Of a stretch of DNA of 64,000 nt, positions 8,548 through 16,758 are shown piece after piece. The first letter of the stretch is position 1. Each line of letters starts with the position of its first letter. This DNA is from Kibdelosporangium aridum (GTDB lineage: Bacteria > Actinomycetota > Actinomycetes > Mycobacteriales > Pseudonocardiaceae). The notes beneath the pieces were generated by a model. The model was given only the letters and a program-made list of their open reading frames with translations. It was not told where the DNA came from and did no database searches. Location: assembly GCF_900176515.1 (NCBI RefSeq), contig NZ_FWXV01000004.1, positions 558,001 to 622,000 on the forward strand. The letters run 5' to 3'. The position numbers and the translations under genes were made by a program.

Positions 8548-8853
8548 GTGGAGCCCGAAGAGGAGACCAGGCGCGTACCGCTCGACCGGTGGTGTGTCCT
8601 GATCGAGGAGACCGTCGGCCACAGCAGTTACCTCCGGTGGGAGCTGACGCGTATCAAGTCGTTCGGCAGTCGAGCTGACGCGCTGGCGGAAGCCGCGAAC
8701 TTGGCCAAGGGCTATGAACCCCAGCACCCCGGGAAGGGCCGCAGCCGCCGGATTTTCCGGACCGGCGAAGACCTGTGGACGGTCCAGGTGCGCGGCGCCA
8801 AGGACGAGACGTCCCATTTCCGGGTGGTTGTCGCGAAACCCGAGACTCCGTAA
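8548..8853 (+). CDS. Small conserved protein, tandem paralogue B
   Basis: A 101-residue paralogue of the preceding gene, starting with GTG two bases after its stop. Shared features are RWCVLIEETVG at residues 14-24, RW, an Ala-rich helix, YEPQHP, an RxGxDxW-type segment (RTGEDLWTV) and a C-terminal HFRVVVAK. It is absent from a simple annotation of longer ATG-started frames because it uses GTG. Function unknown. The GAAGAGGAG inside its first codons should not be mistaken for a ribosome-binding site of a later start. Confidence 0.7.
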   Translation: MEPEEETRRVPLDRWCVLIEETVGHSSYLRWELTRIKSFGSRADALAEAANLAKGYEPQHPGKGRSRRIFRTGEDLWTVQVRGAKDETSHFRVVVAKPETP

Positions 8854-8932
8854 GAAAGGGGAACGCCCGGATCACCAGCCGGTGTAAGGGAATCGGCGTA
8901 GCATCGGCCTTACCAGATGGGTGGTGGTGCCG

Positions 8933-9715
8933 ATGCTCATCGAAATTCTCACCGGGGTCGTCGCACTCGGTGGCGTGTGGGTCGGGCTCTCGGCCCGCGT
9001 GGTGAACCAATACGAGCGGGGTCTGGTGCTGCGCTGGGGCAAAGTGCACCGCCAGCCCCGCGAGCCGGGACTGACGATGATGCTGCCGATCGCCGACCGG
9101 ATGCGGAAAGTCAACATGCAGATCGTCGCGATGCCGGTGCCCGCACAGGAAGGCATCACGCGCGACAACGTGACGGTCAAAGTGGACGCGGTGGTGTATT
9201 TCAAAGTCATCGACCCGGTCCAGGCCGTGATCGGCGTCGAGGATTACCGGTACGCCGTCGGCCAGGTCGCGCAGACCTCACTGCGGTCGATCATCGGCAA
9301 AAGCGAGCTCGACGACCTGCTGGCCAACCGTGAGCGGCTCAACCAGGGCCTCGAGGTGATGATCGACAGCCCGGCGCTGGAATGGGGAATCCACATCGAC
9401 CGGGTTGAGATCAAAGATGTCGCTCTGCCCGAATCCATGAAGCGCTCGATGTCCCGGCAGGCCGAAGCGGAACGGGAGCGCAGGGCGAGGGTTATTGCCG
9501 CAGATGGCGAGTTTCAGGCATCTCAGAAGTTGTCCGAAGCCGCCGCTGTGATGGCAAACACACCGGCCGCACTGCAACTCAGACTGCTTGAAACCGTCGT
9601 AGAAGTAGCGGCCGAGAAAAATTCGACGCTCGTCCTGCCGTTCCCGGTCGAGTTACTCAGATTCCTGGAAAACGCGGCGAAGGTCACAGGACAATCACAG
9701 GAGAAAACCGACTAA
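8933..9715 (+). CDS. Slipin/stomatin-like SPFH-domain membrane protein
   Basis: A 260-residue member of the SPFH (stomatin/prohibitin/flotillin) superfamily. An N-terminal membrane segment (IEILTGVVALGGVWVGL) is followed by the SPFH core, with NQYERGLVLRWGKV, REPGLTMMLPIADRM, DNVTVKVDAVVYFKV and QTSLRSIIGKSELDDLL all conserved. These proteins form oligomeric rings or scaffolds on the inner face of the membrane. No NfeD-type membrane protease partner gene is next to it, unlike many bacterial slipin operons. GTG at 8921 is an alternative start. The C-terminus (about 190-250) is helical. Confidence 0.88.
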   Translation: MLIEILTGVVALGGVWVGLSARVVNQYERGLVLRWGKVHRQPREPGLTMMLPIADRMRKVNMQIVAMPVPAQEGITRDNVTVKVDAVVYFKVIDPVQAVIGVEDYRYAVGQVAQTSLRSIIGKSELDDLLANRERLNQGLEVMIDSPALEWGIHIDRVEIKDVALPESMKRSMSRQAEAERERRARVIAADGEFQASQKLSEAAAVMANTPAALQLRLLETVVEVAAEKNSTLVLPFPVELLRFLENAAKVTGQSQEKTD

Positions 9716-9804
9716 TTACTCGCTGTATTCGGTTGCTATGAGCACAGCCACAAAATGTGTGATCAATTTGCTCGGAGCCGATCACCGGGTTAACGCTTGT
9801 CGGC

Positions 9805-9957
9805 ATGAGTTCTAGACGTTTTCGGATCTTCCGCAAGCGGCAGGAGGACGACCTGCTGCAGCGCAGCATGCGGACCTGCCCTGGTTGCCAGCGTGACGTG
9901 CACGTTTTCGCCGCGGGCTGCCGCCACTGCGGCCAGCAGCTGGATATCGCCAGCTGA
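9805..9957 (+). CDS. 50-residue zinc-ribbon protein
   Basis: A short gene from ATG at 9805 to TGA at 9955-9957. The basic N-terminus (MSSRRFRIFRKRQEDD) precedes two C-x2-C pairs (CPGC and CRHC) 14 residues apart, the spacing of a small zinc ribbon. Base composition at third positions is typical of the neighbours. It lies alone between the slipin and the acyl-CoA dehydrogenase. Proteins of this shape bind nucleic acid or act as metal-dependent adaptors, but the role here is unknown. Confidence 0.6.
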   Translation: MSSRRFRIFRKRQEDDLLQRSMRTCPGCQRDVHVFAAGCRHCGQQLDIAS

Positions 9958-10034
9958 GAGCCGCTTCACACCGCACGACCCCGGACAGGCGCGATACTGC
10001 TGAGTAACTGACACCGACGTTACGGGAGCAGATC

Positions 10035-11231
10035 ATGGCTCGCCTTGCCCAGACCGCCGGACTGACCGACATCCAGAGCGAGATCCTGGCGACGGTCCGC
10101 GGATTCGTGGACAAGGAGGTCATCCCGCACGCGCAGGCCCTCGAACACGGTGACGAGTACCCGAGCGACATCGTCGAGGGCATGAAGGAAATGGGCCTCT
10201 TCGGCCTGACCATCCCGGAGGAGTACGGCGGCCTGGGCGAGTCCCTGCTGACCTACGCCTTGGTCGTCGAGGAGATCGCGCGCGGCTGGATGAGCGTGTC
10301 GGGCGTGATCAACACCCACTTCATCGTCGCGCACATGATCAAGCAGCACGGCACCGACGAGCAGAAGCAGTACTTCCTGCCCCGGATGGCGACCGGCGAG
10401 GTGCGCGGGGCGTTCTCGATGTCCGAACCGGACCTCGGCTCGGACGTCGCGGCGATCAAGACCAAGGCCAAGAAGGACGGCGACTCGTACACGATCGACG
10501 GCCAGAAGATGTGGCTGACCAACGGTGGAACGTCCACATTGATCGCCCTGCTGGCCAAAACCGACGAGGGAGCGCCGAAAGCGCACCAGAACCTGACCGC
10601 GTTCCTGGTCGAGAAGCCGACCGGCTTCGGTGAGGTCGCGCCGGGCCTGACGATCCCCGGCAAGATCGACAAAATGGGCTACAAGGGCGTGGACACAACG
10701 GAAGCGGTGTTTTCCGGCTACCAGATCCCGGCCAGCCGCGTGCTCGGCGAGGCGCCGGGCAAGGGCTTCGCGCAGATGATGGACGGCGTCGAGGTCGGCC
10801 GGGTGAACGTCGCGGCGCGGGCGTGCGGCATCGCGATCCGCGCGTTCGAGCTCGCGATCGAATACGCACAGCAGCGCAAGACTTTCGGCAAGGCGATCGC
10901 GGAACACCAAGCGATCGCCTTCAAGCTCGCCGAGATGGCCACGAAGGTCGAAGCCGCCCACCTGATGATGGTGAATGCGGCGCGCCTCAAGGACTCCGGC
11001 GCGCGCAACGACGTCGAAGCCGGCATGGCCAAACTGATCGCATCCGAGTACTGCGCGGAAGTGACGCAGGACGCGTTCCGGATCCACGGCGGCTACGGCT
11101 ACTCCAAGGAGTACGAGATCGAGCGCCTGATGCGGGAGGCCCCGTTCCTGCTGATCGGCGAAGGCACGAGCGAGATCCAGAAGACCATCATCAGCCGTGG
11201 CCTGTTGCGCGAGTACAAGTCCCGCAGCTGA
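10035..11231 (+). CDS. Acyl-CoA dehydrogenase
   Basis: A 398-residue FAD enzyme that introduces the trans-2 double bond in acyl-CoA, feeding electrons to ETF. Conserved features are FSMSEPDLGSD and KMWLTNGG (FAD and substrate contacts), the helix QQRKTFGKAIAEHQAI, and the C-terminal IHGGYGYSKEYEIER. The likely catalytic base is E376 in LIGEGTSEIQ, the position used by short- and medium-chain enzymes. GGGAG lies just before the ATG. A GTAAC/GTTAC inverted repeat (10004-10023) sits in the promoter region. It is followed by a terminator-like hairpin and so is probably monocistronic. Chain-length preference cannot be read from sequence. Confidence 0.93.
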   Translation: MARLAQTAGLTDIQSEILATVRGFVDKEVIPHAQALEHGDEYPSDIVEGMKEMGLFGLTIPEEYGGLGESLLTYALVVEEIARGWMSVSGVINTHFIVAHMIKQHGTDEQKQYFLPRMATGEVRGAFSMSEPDLGSDVAAIKTKAKKDGDSYTIDGQKMWLTNGGTSTLIALLAKTDEGAPKAHQNLTAFLVEKPTGFGEVAPGLTIPGKIDKMGYKGVDTTEAVFSGYQIPASRVLGEAPGKGFAQMMDGVEVGRVNVAARACGIAIRAFELAIEYAQQRKTFGKAIAEHQAIAFKLAEMATKVEAAHLMMVNAARLKDSGARNDVEAGMAKLIASEYCAEVTQDAFRIHGGYGYSKEYEIERLMREAPFLLIGEGTSEIQKTIISRGLLREYKSRS

Positions 11232-11239
11232 TATTCCGA

Positions 11240-11273
11240 GGGCGGCGTGCATGAAGTTCGGAGTACGCCGCCC
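11240..11273 (+). terminator. Hairpin after acyl-CoA dehydrogenase gene
   Basis: Perfect 9-bp arms GGGCGGCGT and ACGCCGCCC are separated by 16 bases, starting nine bases after the stop codon. There is no clear T-run. Confidence 0.5.
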
Positions 11274-11292
11274 GGCCTGATATCTCTGGAGT

Positions 11293-11694
11293 ATGAGAAC
11301 GCTCGGTGTCGTCCTGGCGCTCGTCTTCGCGCTGACCGGATGCAGCTCGGACCCCGTGCCGGTGCAGTACGACAAGCAGTTCGCCGACCGTCTTGACGAA
11401 GTGCGCGACAACGCGCGGACCGTGCGGCTCAAGGACTTGGTGCCGGGTGACTGGGATCGGGTGCAGATCTTCCTCGGCCCGCACACCCGGGAATGGGTCG
11501 AGGGCAGGATCGGTCAGCCGCTGGACAGCGGCGAGTACGTCTTCGACACCGAAGGCAACATCCTCGTGTTCTGGAACGGTGACGACGTCGAGCGTCTGGT
11601 TGGCACGGTCGGGCGGCTGCTCGCGGAAGGCGAGTTCACCGGCGACGCCACCGTGACCGGCGAGAAGGACGGCACCGTCAAGATTTCCGGCTAG
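11293..11694 (+). CDS. Small secreted lipoprotein
   Basis: A 133-residue protein with a lipoprotein signal peptide: a basic start (MRTL), a hydrophobic core, and the lipobox LTGC with the acylated Cys at residue 17. The mature part begins SSDPVPVQYDKQFADRL and contains FDTEGNILVFWNGDD; it shows no enzyme motif. It should be anchored on the outer face of the cell membrane. The stop codon interlocks with that of the convergent DUF899 gene in the four bases CTAG. I do not recognise the domain. Confidence 0.8.
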   Translation: MRTLGVVLALVFALTGCSSDPVPVQYDKQFADRLDEVRDNARTVRLKDLVPGDWDRVQIFLGPHTREWVEGRIGQPLDSGEYVFDTEGNILVFWNGDDVERLVGTVGRLLAEGEFTGDATVTGEKDGTVKISG

Positions 11695-12347
11695 TATTCG
11701 TCGCGCAGCCGCAGCCGGGTCCACGTCGGCTCCTGCGGCCAGCCTTCCGGGGAGTCCTCCCACTCCTCCTTGCGCCCGTACGGGGTCAGGTCGAGCAGGT
11801 TGTGGTCCGTGCGCAACCGGTCGACTCCGCGCCCGGACGTGTAGTACGTCCGGAAGACCTCGCCATGGTCCAAGAGGAACACGCTGAGCCCGAAGCCGCC
11901 GCCGAGACCGAGATCGTCGTAGAAAGTGTTGCCGTAGGCCGAATACCAAGGCAGTGTCCAGCCGAACCGGGACCGCACGCCGGCGATCTGTGACTGCGGC
12001 GCCGGTGACATCAGTGCCAGCCGGGTGTCCCGGGCGTTGAGGTGGGTCTGGTCCTGCGCGAGGTTGTCGGTGAACGAGGCGCATCCGTCGCAGATGTGCG
12101 AAGACCCTGGCTGCAGCATGAAGTGGTACACGACCAGCTGCTGTTTGCCGTCGAACAGGTCGACCAGGCTGGCGGCTGACCCGTCCGGCGCGGTGAACGA
12201 GTAATCCGTGGACAGCTGGACCATCGGCAGCCTACGCCGCTCGGCGGCCAGCGCGTCCGTTGCCCGTGTGATCTCCTTTTCCTTGACCAGCAAGGCATCC
12301 CGGGCTGCTTGCCATTCGGCGGCCGATACCACTGGCGGACGGTTCAT
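11691..12347 (-). CDS. DUF899 thioredoxin-like protein
   Basis: A 218-residue cytoplasmic protein of the DUF899 family, which has a thioredoxin-like fold. Family features visible are EKEITRATDALAAERRRLPMV near the N-terminus, YHFMLQP, a C-x2-C pair (CDGC) at about residues 86-89 in the thioredoxin active-site region, and the C-terminal NLLDLTPYGRKEEWEDSPEGWPQ-type segment. A redox or peroxiredoxin-like role is plausible but not shown. It is divergent from an HxlR regulator, with two palindromes between them; HxlR proteins typically control a neighbouring redox-related gene and often sense oxidants or electrophiles. Confidence 0.88.
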   Translation of the reverse strand: MNRPPVVSAAEWQAARDALLVKEKEITRATDALAAERRRLPMVQLSTDYSFTAPDGSAASLVDLFDGKQQLVVYHFMLQPGSSHICDGCASFTDNLAQDQTHLNARDTRLALMSPAPQSQIAGVRSRFGWTLPWYSAYGNTFYDDLGLGGGFGLSVFLLDHGEVFRTYYTSGRGVDRLRTDHNLLDLTPYGRKEEWEDSPEGWPQEPTWTRLRLRDEY

Positions 12348-12369
12348 CGTGCGCTCCCTTCCGTGTGAA

Positions 12370-12416
12370 GTTCCTTGAGGGAACTCAAGCTAGCACGATG
12401 AGTTCCCTAAGGGAAC
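12370..12416. promoter_or_regulatory. Twin palindromic operators between DUF899 and HxlR genes
   Basis: Two related 15-base palindromes: GTTCCTTGAGGGAAC at 12370-12384 and GTTCCCTAAGGGAAC at 12402-12416. The second is perfect with a one-base centre. Their centres are 32 bases apart, about three helical turns, so two dimers would sit on the same DNA face. They occupy the promoter area of both divergent genes and are the obvious binding sites for the HxlR protein. Confidence 0.75.
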
Positions 12417-12437
12417 CCGTACGGCTAAACTCGCTGC

Positions 12438-12896
12438 ATGCAGCGCACTCAGTTCGGGGACATGGCGTGTTCGATCGCGCGGACCCTCGACGTCATCGGT
12501 GAGCCGTGGTCGCCGCTGATCCTGCGGGACGTCTACGTCGGCATCAACCGGTTCGACCAGATCCAGCAGGACCTCGGCATCTCCCGCAAGGTGCTCACCG
12601 AACGGCTCAAGTGGCTGGTCGCCAACGAGGTCCTCGACCGGCGCGAATACTCGACCGGCCGGTACGAGTACGTGCTCACCACCAAGGGCACCGAACTGGC
12701 CGATCTGCTGCTCGTCATGGTCCGCTGGGGCGATCGGTGGACCGCTGGCGAGGCCGGTCCGCCCGTGCTCTACCGGCACCACGCGTGCGGCGAGATCAGC
12801 CATGTCGAGCCGGTTTGCTCGGTGTGCGCCAAGCCCATGCACGCCTCGGACGTCGACGTTCTGCCCGGCCCCGGAGCAGCCGGGTTCGCGTCTTGA
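12438..12896 (+). CDS. HxlR-family transcriptional regulator
   Basis: A 152-residue winged-helix regulator. The HxlR core is at about residues 8-100: FGDMACSIARTLDVIGEPWSPLILRDV, a helix-turn-helix with DLGISRKVLTERLKWLVANEVL, and the wing YEYVLTTKG. After the core comes a Cys-containing tail, with C at HHACGE and a C-x2-C pair (CSVC) at about residues 130-133, which could bind metal or form disulphides and serve for sensing. It likely represses or activates the divergent DUF899 gene through the twin palindromes upstream. Confidence 0.88.
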   Translation: MQRTQFGDMACSIARTLDVIGEPWSPLILRDVYVGINRFDQIQQDLGISRKVLTERLKWLVANEVLDRREYSTGRYEYVLTTKGTELADLLLVMVRWGDRWTAGEAGPPVLYRHHACGEISHVEPVCSVCAKPMHASDVDVLPGPGAAGFAS

Positions 12897-12950
12897 TGTC
12901 CGGCTTGGCAGGATGGAACCACAGCTGTGCAGCGTGGAGAGGTGAACACC

Positions 12951-13475
12951 GTGGCCGGTGGTTTTTCTGGGACGGGGCGGCCCAATCCGGGCCTGCCACG
13001 GTTGCCGACGCCGCCGTCAGGCTGGCCGATCGGCTCCTACGAGACGTATGAGGGCGCCCAACGGGCGGTCGAGCACTTGGCCAGCGAGGACTTCCCGGTC
13101 ACCGAAGTGACTATCGTCGGCGTCGACCTGATGTTGGTCGAGCGGATCGTCGGCAGGCTCACGTGGGGCAAGGTGCTGGGTACCGGCGCGTTGTCCGGTG
13201 CGTGGTTCGGCCTGTTCGTCGGCATCCTGCTGGCGTACTTCTCCAGCCAGGGCATGTCGCTCGTCCCGGTCCTCGTCGGCGTTGTCGCCGGTGTGTTGTT
13301 CGGGCTGACGTTCGCCGCGGTCAGCTACATGTCGACACGCGGGCGGCGGGACTTCGCCTCGGCGAGCCAACTGGTCGCCGGCCGCTATGACGTGCTTTGC
13401 CAGCCGCGGAACGCCGAGCGTGGTCGTGACTTGCTGGCCAAGCTGTCAATGCGCCCATCGGGTGGTACCCCGTAA
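12951..13475 (+). CDS. General stress protein family (YflT-like) membrane protein
   Basis: A 174-residue protein. The N-terminal soluble domain (IGSYETYEGAQRAVEHLASEDFPVTEVTIVG) is typical of the general stress protein 17M/YflT family. Two membrane spans follow at about residues 75-100 and 105-128, separated by a short loop. The GTG at 12951 is supported by GGAGAGG eight bases upstream. M. tuberculosis Rv1234 has this length, and its place before lpqY, as I recall. The domain resembles nucleotide-binding alpha/beta modules, but the function is unknown. Confidence 0.8.
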   Translation: MAGGFSGTGRPNPGLPRLPTPPSGWPIGSYETYEGAQRAVEHLASEDFPVTEVTIVGVDLMLVERIVGRLTWGKVLGTGALSGAWFGLFVGILLAYFSSQGMSLVPVLVGVVAGVLFGLTFAAVSYMSTRGRRDFASASQLVAGRYDVLCQPRNAERGRDLLAKLSMRPSGGTP

Positions 13476-13665
13476 TACCTTGACGTAATCGTTTCTGCAG
13501 ACACGGGCCATTCGCTTGCGAGGGGTGATCAACCCGCCTAAGTTCAGTGGGCCCGAGCGCGTTACAGGTGAGGTTGGGCACATCCGCGTTCGGGGGCACA
13601 CCGAGGTGCCGGGCGCGCGGTGAGGGGCATGCCCGGTTTCCTCGCAGGACGAGGAGGCAGGGTTC

Positions 13666-14982
13666 ATGCGCAGCGCCAGTCGCACGTCGCGAAGGCGCCT
13701 TGTCGGAGCCGTCGGGGCGGCACTACTCGCCGTTCCGCTGGTCACCGCTTGCGGATCTGATTCGGGTACGACGATCAACGTCTACTACTCACCCGAAGAG
13801 GTCTTCGACAAGGTAGTCGCGAAGTGCAACGAACAGGCAAACGGCCGGTACACCATCGTCTACAACAAGCTGCCACGGGAGGGCGATGGGCAGCGTGAGC
13901 AGATGGTCCGCAGGCTCGCGGCGAACGATTCCGAAATGGACATTCTCGGTCTCGACGTTGTCTGGGTCGCCGAGTTCGCCGAAGCCGGGTGGATTCTCGA
14001 GTGGACGGGCCAGAACAAGGCGGAAGCCGAACGCGATGTCTTCCCCGGACCACTGAGCACCGCGCAGTGGAACGGAAAGCTCTACGCGGCCACGAAGAAC
14101 ACCAACGTACAACTGCTTTGGTACGACCAGTCGCTCACCCCGACGCCGCCGAAGACGTTCGACGAGATGATCGCGGCGTCCGAGCGGCTCAAGGCGGAGG
14201 GCAAGCCCTACCAGATCCTGTTGACAGCGGCCGAGTACGAGGGCCTGGTGGTCAACTACAACACCATCGTCAACTCCGCGGGCGGGCACATCCTGTCCGA
14301 GGACGGCAAGAGCGTGGTGATGGACCAGGGTGCGGTCAAGGGCCTTGAGATCCTCAAGCGCCTCGCGACCGCGGGCGTCACCGCGTCGGACCTGAACGCG
14401 GCGAAGGAACAACAGGTACAGCTGGGCTTCCAACAGCCCAACAGCCAGGCCGCGTTCCAGATCAACTGGCCGTTCGTCTACGCCAGCATCCAGTCGGACG
14501 CACCTGACCGCTTCAAGAACCTGAAATGGGCGCAGTACCCGGGCGTGAACCCGGGCCAGCCGTCCAAGCCGACGATCGGTGGCTTCAACCTCGCGGTCAG
14601 CGCGTACTCCCGGCACCCGCAGGAGTCCTTCGAGGCCGCGCTGTGCCTGCGCAACGCGGAGAACCAGAAGTTCCAGGCCATCGAGGAGTCGCTGCCGCCG
14701 ACCATCCGGTCGGTCTACAGCGACACGACACCGGTCGATCGGTCGAAACCGGCTGATCCCAAAGCGAACCCGACGATGGATCAGGCGTACCCGATGAAGG
14801 ACGCGATCGTGCAGTCGCTGCAGGAGTCCGAGTCGCGGCCGCTCACTCCGGCGTACCAGAACGCCTCGACCGTGATCTCGACGATCCTTTCCCCGCCGTC
14901 GGCCATCGATCCACCGGCGACTGCCAATCGCCTGCGTCGTGAGCTGCAGGACGCGCTCGAGTCGAAGGGGGTCCTGCCGTGA
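13666..14982 (+). CDS. lpqY: Trehalose-binding lipoprotein LpqY
   Basis: A 438-residue extracytoplasmic solute-binding lipoprotein of the family 1 sugar-binding type. The signal peptide ends in the lipobox VTAC, with the lipidated Cys at residue 29. Conserved segments include EMDILGLDVVWVAEFAEAGW and IGGFNLAVSAYSRHPQES. With SugA, SugB and SugC it forms the LpqY-SugABC importer, which in mycobacteria recovers trehalose released during mycolate/glycolipid metabolism. GAGGAGG precedes the ATG. The stop overlaps the sugA start by four bases. The 190-base upstream region is the likely operon promoter; I see no clear operator in it. Confidence 0.92.
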   Translation: MRSASRTSRRRLVGAVGAALLAVPLVTACGSDSGTTINVYYSPEEVFDKVVAKCNEQANGRYTIVYNKLPREGDGQREQMVRRLAANDSEMDILGLDVVWVAEFAEAGWILEWTGQNKAEAERDVFPGPLSTAQWNGKLYAATKNTNVQLLWYDQSLTPTPPKTFDEMIAASERLKAEGKPYQILLTAAEYEGLVVNYNTIVNSAGGHILSEDGKSVVMDQGAVKGLEILKRLATAGVTASDLNAAKEQQVQLGFQQPNSQAAFQINWPFVYASIQSDAPDRFKNLKWAQYPGVNPGQPSKPTIGGFNLAVSAYSRHPQESFEAALCLRNAENQKFQAIEESLPPTIRSVYSDTTPVDRSKPADPKANPTMDQAYPMKDAIVQSLQESESRPLTPAYQNASTVISTILSPPSAIDPPATANRLRRELQDALESKGVLP

Positions 14983-15914
14983 CCGAGACAGCGGTCAAAC
15001 CCGCACCCGCGAAGACCGGCAAGAAGCCGAAACCCGAACTGTCGGAAGGAAAGCGCGCCGAACGCAAACTCGGCTGGCTGCTGTGCGCGCCCGCCGCGCT
15101 GGTGATGGTCGCGGTCACCGCGTGGCCGATCATCTACTCGATCTGGTTGTCCATGCAGCGCTACGACCTGAGATTCCCCAACCAGAGCGAGTTCGTCTTC
15201 CTGGACAACTACATCACCGTGCTGGGCAGCAACTACTGGTGGACCGCGTTCGGGCTGACCATGCTGATCACGGTCGTGTCGGTGATCATCGAGCTGGTTC
15301 TCGGCATGTGCCTCGCCCTGATCATGCACCGCACGATCGTCGGTCGAGGTTTGGTTCGTACGGTCTCGCTGATCCCGTACGGCATTGTCACCGTGGTCGC
15401 GGCCTTCTCATGGAAGTTCGCCTGGCAGGACACCACGGGCTATCTGAGCGATCTGGTGGCGCCGAACGCGTCGCTGCTGACCGACCAGGTGCCCGCGTTC
15501 TTCATCGTCGTGGCGGCCGAGGTGTGGAAGACGACGCCGTTCATGGCGTTGCTGCTGATGGCAGGTCTGGCGCTGGTGCCCGACGACCTGCTCAAGGCGG
15601 CGGCGATGGACGGCGCCGGGCCGTGGCAGCGGTTCACCAAGGTGATCGTGCCGGTGATGAAACCGGCGATCCTGGTGGCGCTGCTGTTCCGCACGCTCGA
15701 CGCGTTCCGCATCTTCGACAACCTCTTCGTGCTCACCCCGGGCACGTCGTCGGTGTCGATCCAGACGTACAACAACCTGATCAAGGGCTTGAACCTGGGT
15801 ATCGGGTCGACCATGTCGGTACTCATCTTCATCACGGTCGCGATCATCGCGTTCCTCTTCATCAAGGTGTTCGGCACGGCCGCACCAGGCTCCGACCCGG
15901 GAGGTAAGCGCTGA
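14979..15914 (+). CDS. sugA: Trehalose ABC transporter permease SugA
   Basis: A 311-residue permease of the MalF type with six predicted membrane spans. The EAA loop that contacts the ATPase is visible as PDDLLKAAAMDGAGPWQRFTKVIVP at about residues 207-231. It starts with GTG overlapping the lpqY stop, and its own stop overlaps the sugB start by one base, so the four genes form one coupled operon. The first 30 residues are Lys-rich and cytoplasmic. Confidence 0.92.
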   Translation: MTETAVKPAPAKTGKKPKPELSEGKRAERKLGWLLCAPAALVMVAVTAWPIIYSIWLSMQRYDLRFPNQSEFVFLDNYITVLGSNYWWTAFGLTMLITVVSVIIELVLGMCLALIMHRTIVGRGLVRTVSLIPYGIVTVVAAFSWKFAWQDTTGYLSDLVAPNASLLTDQVPAFFIVVAAEVWKTTPFMALLLMAGLALVPDDLLKAAAMDGAGPWQRFTKVIVPVMKPAILVALLFRTLDAFRIFDNLFVLTPGTSSVSIQTYNNLIKGLNLGIGSTMSVLIFITVAIIAFLFIKVFGTAAPGSDPGGKR

Positions 15915-16756
15915 TGGCCATGATCGGAACCCGGACACCGGGACGGGTGTTCAGGTGGACCGTGATCGACGTCGTCGTGGTGGTCTACGCACTGGTACCG
16001 GTGCTGTGGATCCTGTCGCTGTCGTTCAAGACCAAGGAGACGCTCACCGACCGGAGCCTGATCCCGACCGAGTGGACGTTCCAGAACTACATCGACATCT
16101 TCCAGACCACGGACTTCCTGCGGGCACTGGTGAACTCGATCGGCATCGCGGTGATCGCCACGGTGATCGCGGTGATCCTCGGCACGATGGCCGCGTACGC
16201 CATCGCGCGCCTGGATTTCCCCGGAAAGCGCGCACTGGTCGGTGTTTCGCTGCTGATCGCGATGTTCCCGCAGGTGTCGCTGGTGTCCCCGCTGTTCGAG
16301 ATGGAGCGGGCGCTGGGCTTGTTCGACACGTGGCCAGGCCTGATCCTGCCGTACATCACGTTCGCGCTGCCACTGTCGATCTACACGCTCTCGGCGTTCT
16401 TCCGTGAGATCCCATGGGAGTTGGAGAAAGCGGCCAAGATGGACGGTGCCACACCCGGCCAGGCCTTCCGCAAGGTGATCGCACCGCTGGCCGCGCCTGG
16501 CGTGTTCACCACAGCCATCCTGGTGTTCATCTTCTGCTGGAACGACTTCCTCTTCGCGATCTCGTTGACGTCGACGAACGCGTCCAGGACGGTGCCCGCG
16601 GCACTGCAGTTCTTCACCGGCGCCTCGTACTTCGAGGACCCGACCGGGACGGTGTCCGCGGCGGCCGTCGTGATCACCATCCCGATCATCCTGTTCGTGT
16701 TGTTCTTCCAGCGCCGTATCGTCGCGGGGCTGACCTCCGGTGCCGTAAAGGGTTGA
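15914..16756 (+). CDS. sugB: Trehalose ABC transporter permease SugB
   Basis: A 280-residue MalG-type permease with six spans. The EAA loop reads PWELEKAAKMDGATPGQAFRKVIAPLAAPG at about residues 170-200. Together with SugA it forms the membrane channel of the LpqY-SugABC importer. It ends two bases before the sugC start. Confidence 0.92.
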   Translation: MAMIGTRTPGRVFRWTVIDVVVVVYALVPVLWILSLSFKTKETLTDRSLIPTEWTFQNYIDIFQTTDFLRALVNSIGIAVIATVIAVILGTMAAYAIARLDFPGKRALVGVSLLIAMFPQVSLVSPLFEMERALGLFDTWPGLILPYITFALPLSIYTLSAFFREIPWELEKAAKMDGATPGQAFRKVIAPLAAPGVFTTAILVFIFCWNDFLFAISLTSTNASRTVPAALQFFTGASYFEDPTGTVSAAAVVITIPIILFVLFFQRRIVAGLTSGAVKG

Positions 16757-16758
16757 TC

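Noticed and set aside
8548..8853. Fusion of the two small paralogues into one gene
   Set aside because: A clear TGA at 8544-8546 ends the first, and the second lies in another frame with its own GTG start.
10020..11486. A 488-codon open frame on the minus strand
   Set aside because: Antisense to the acyl-CoA dehydrogenase, whose motifs are complete on the other strand.
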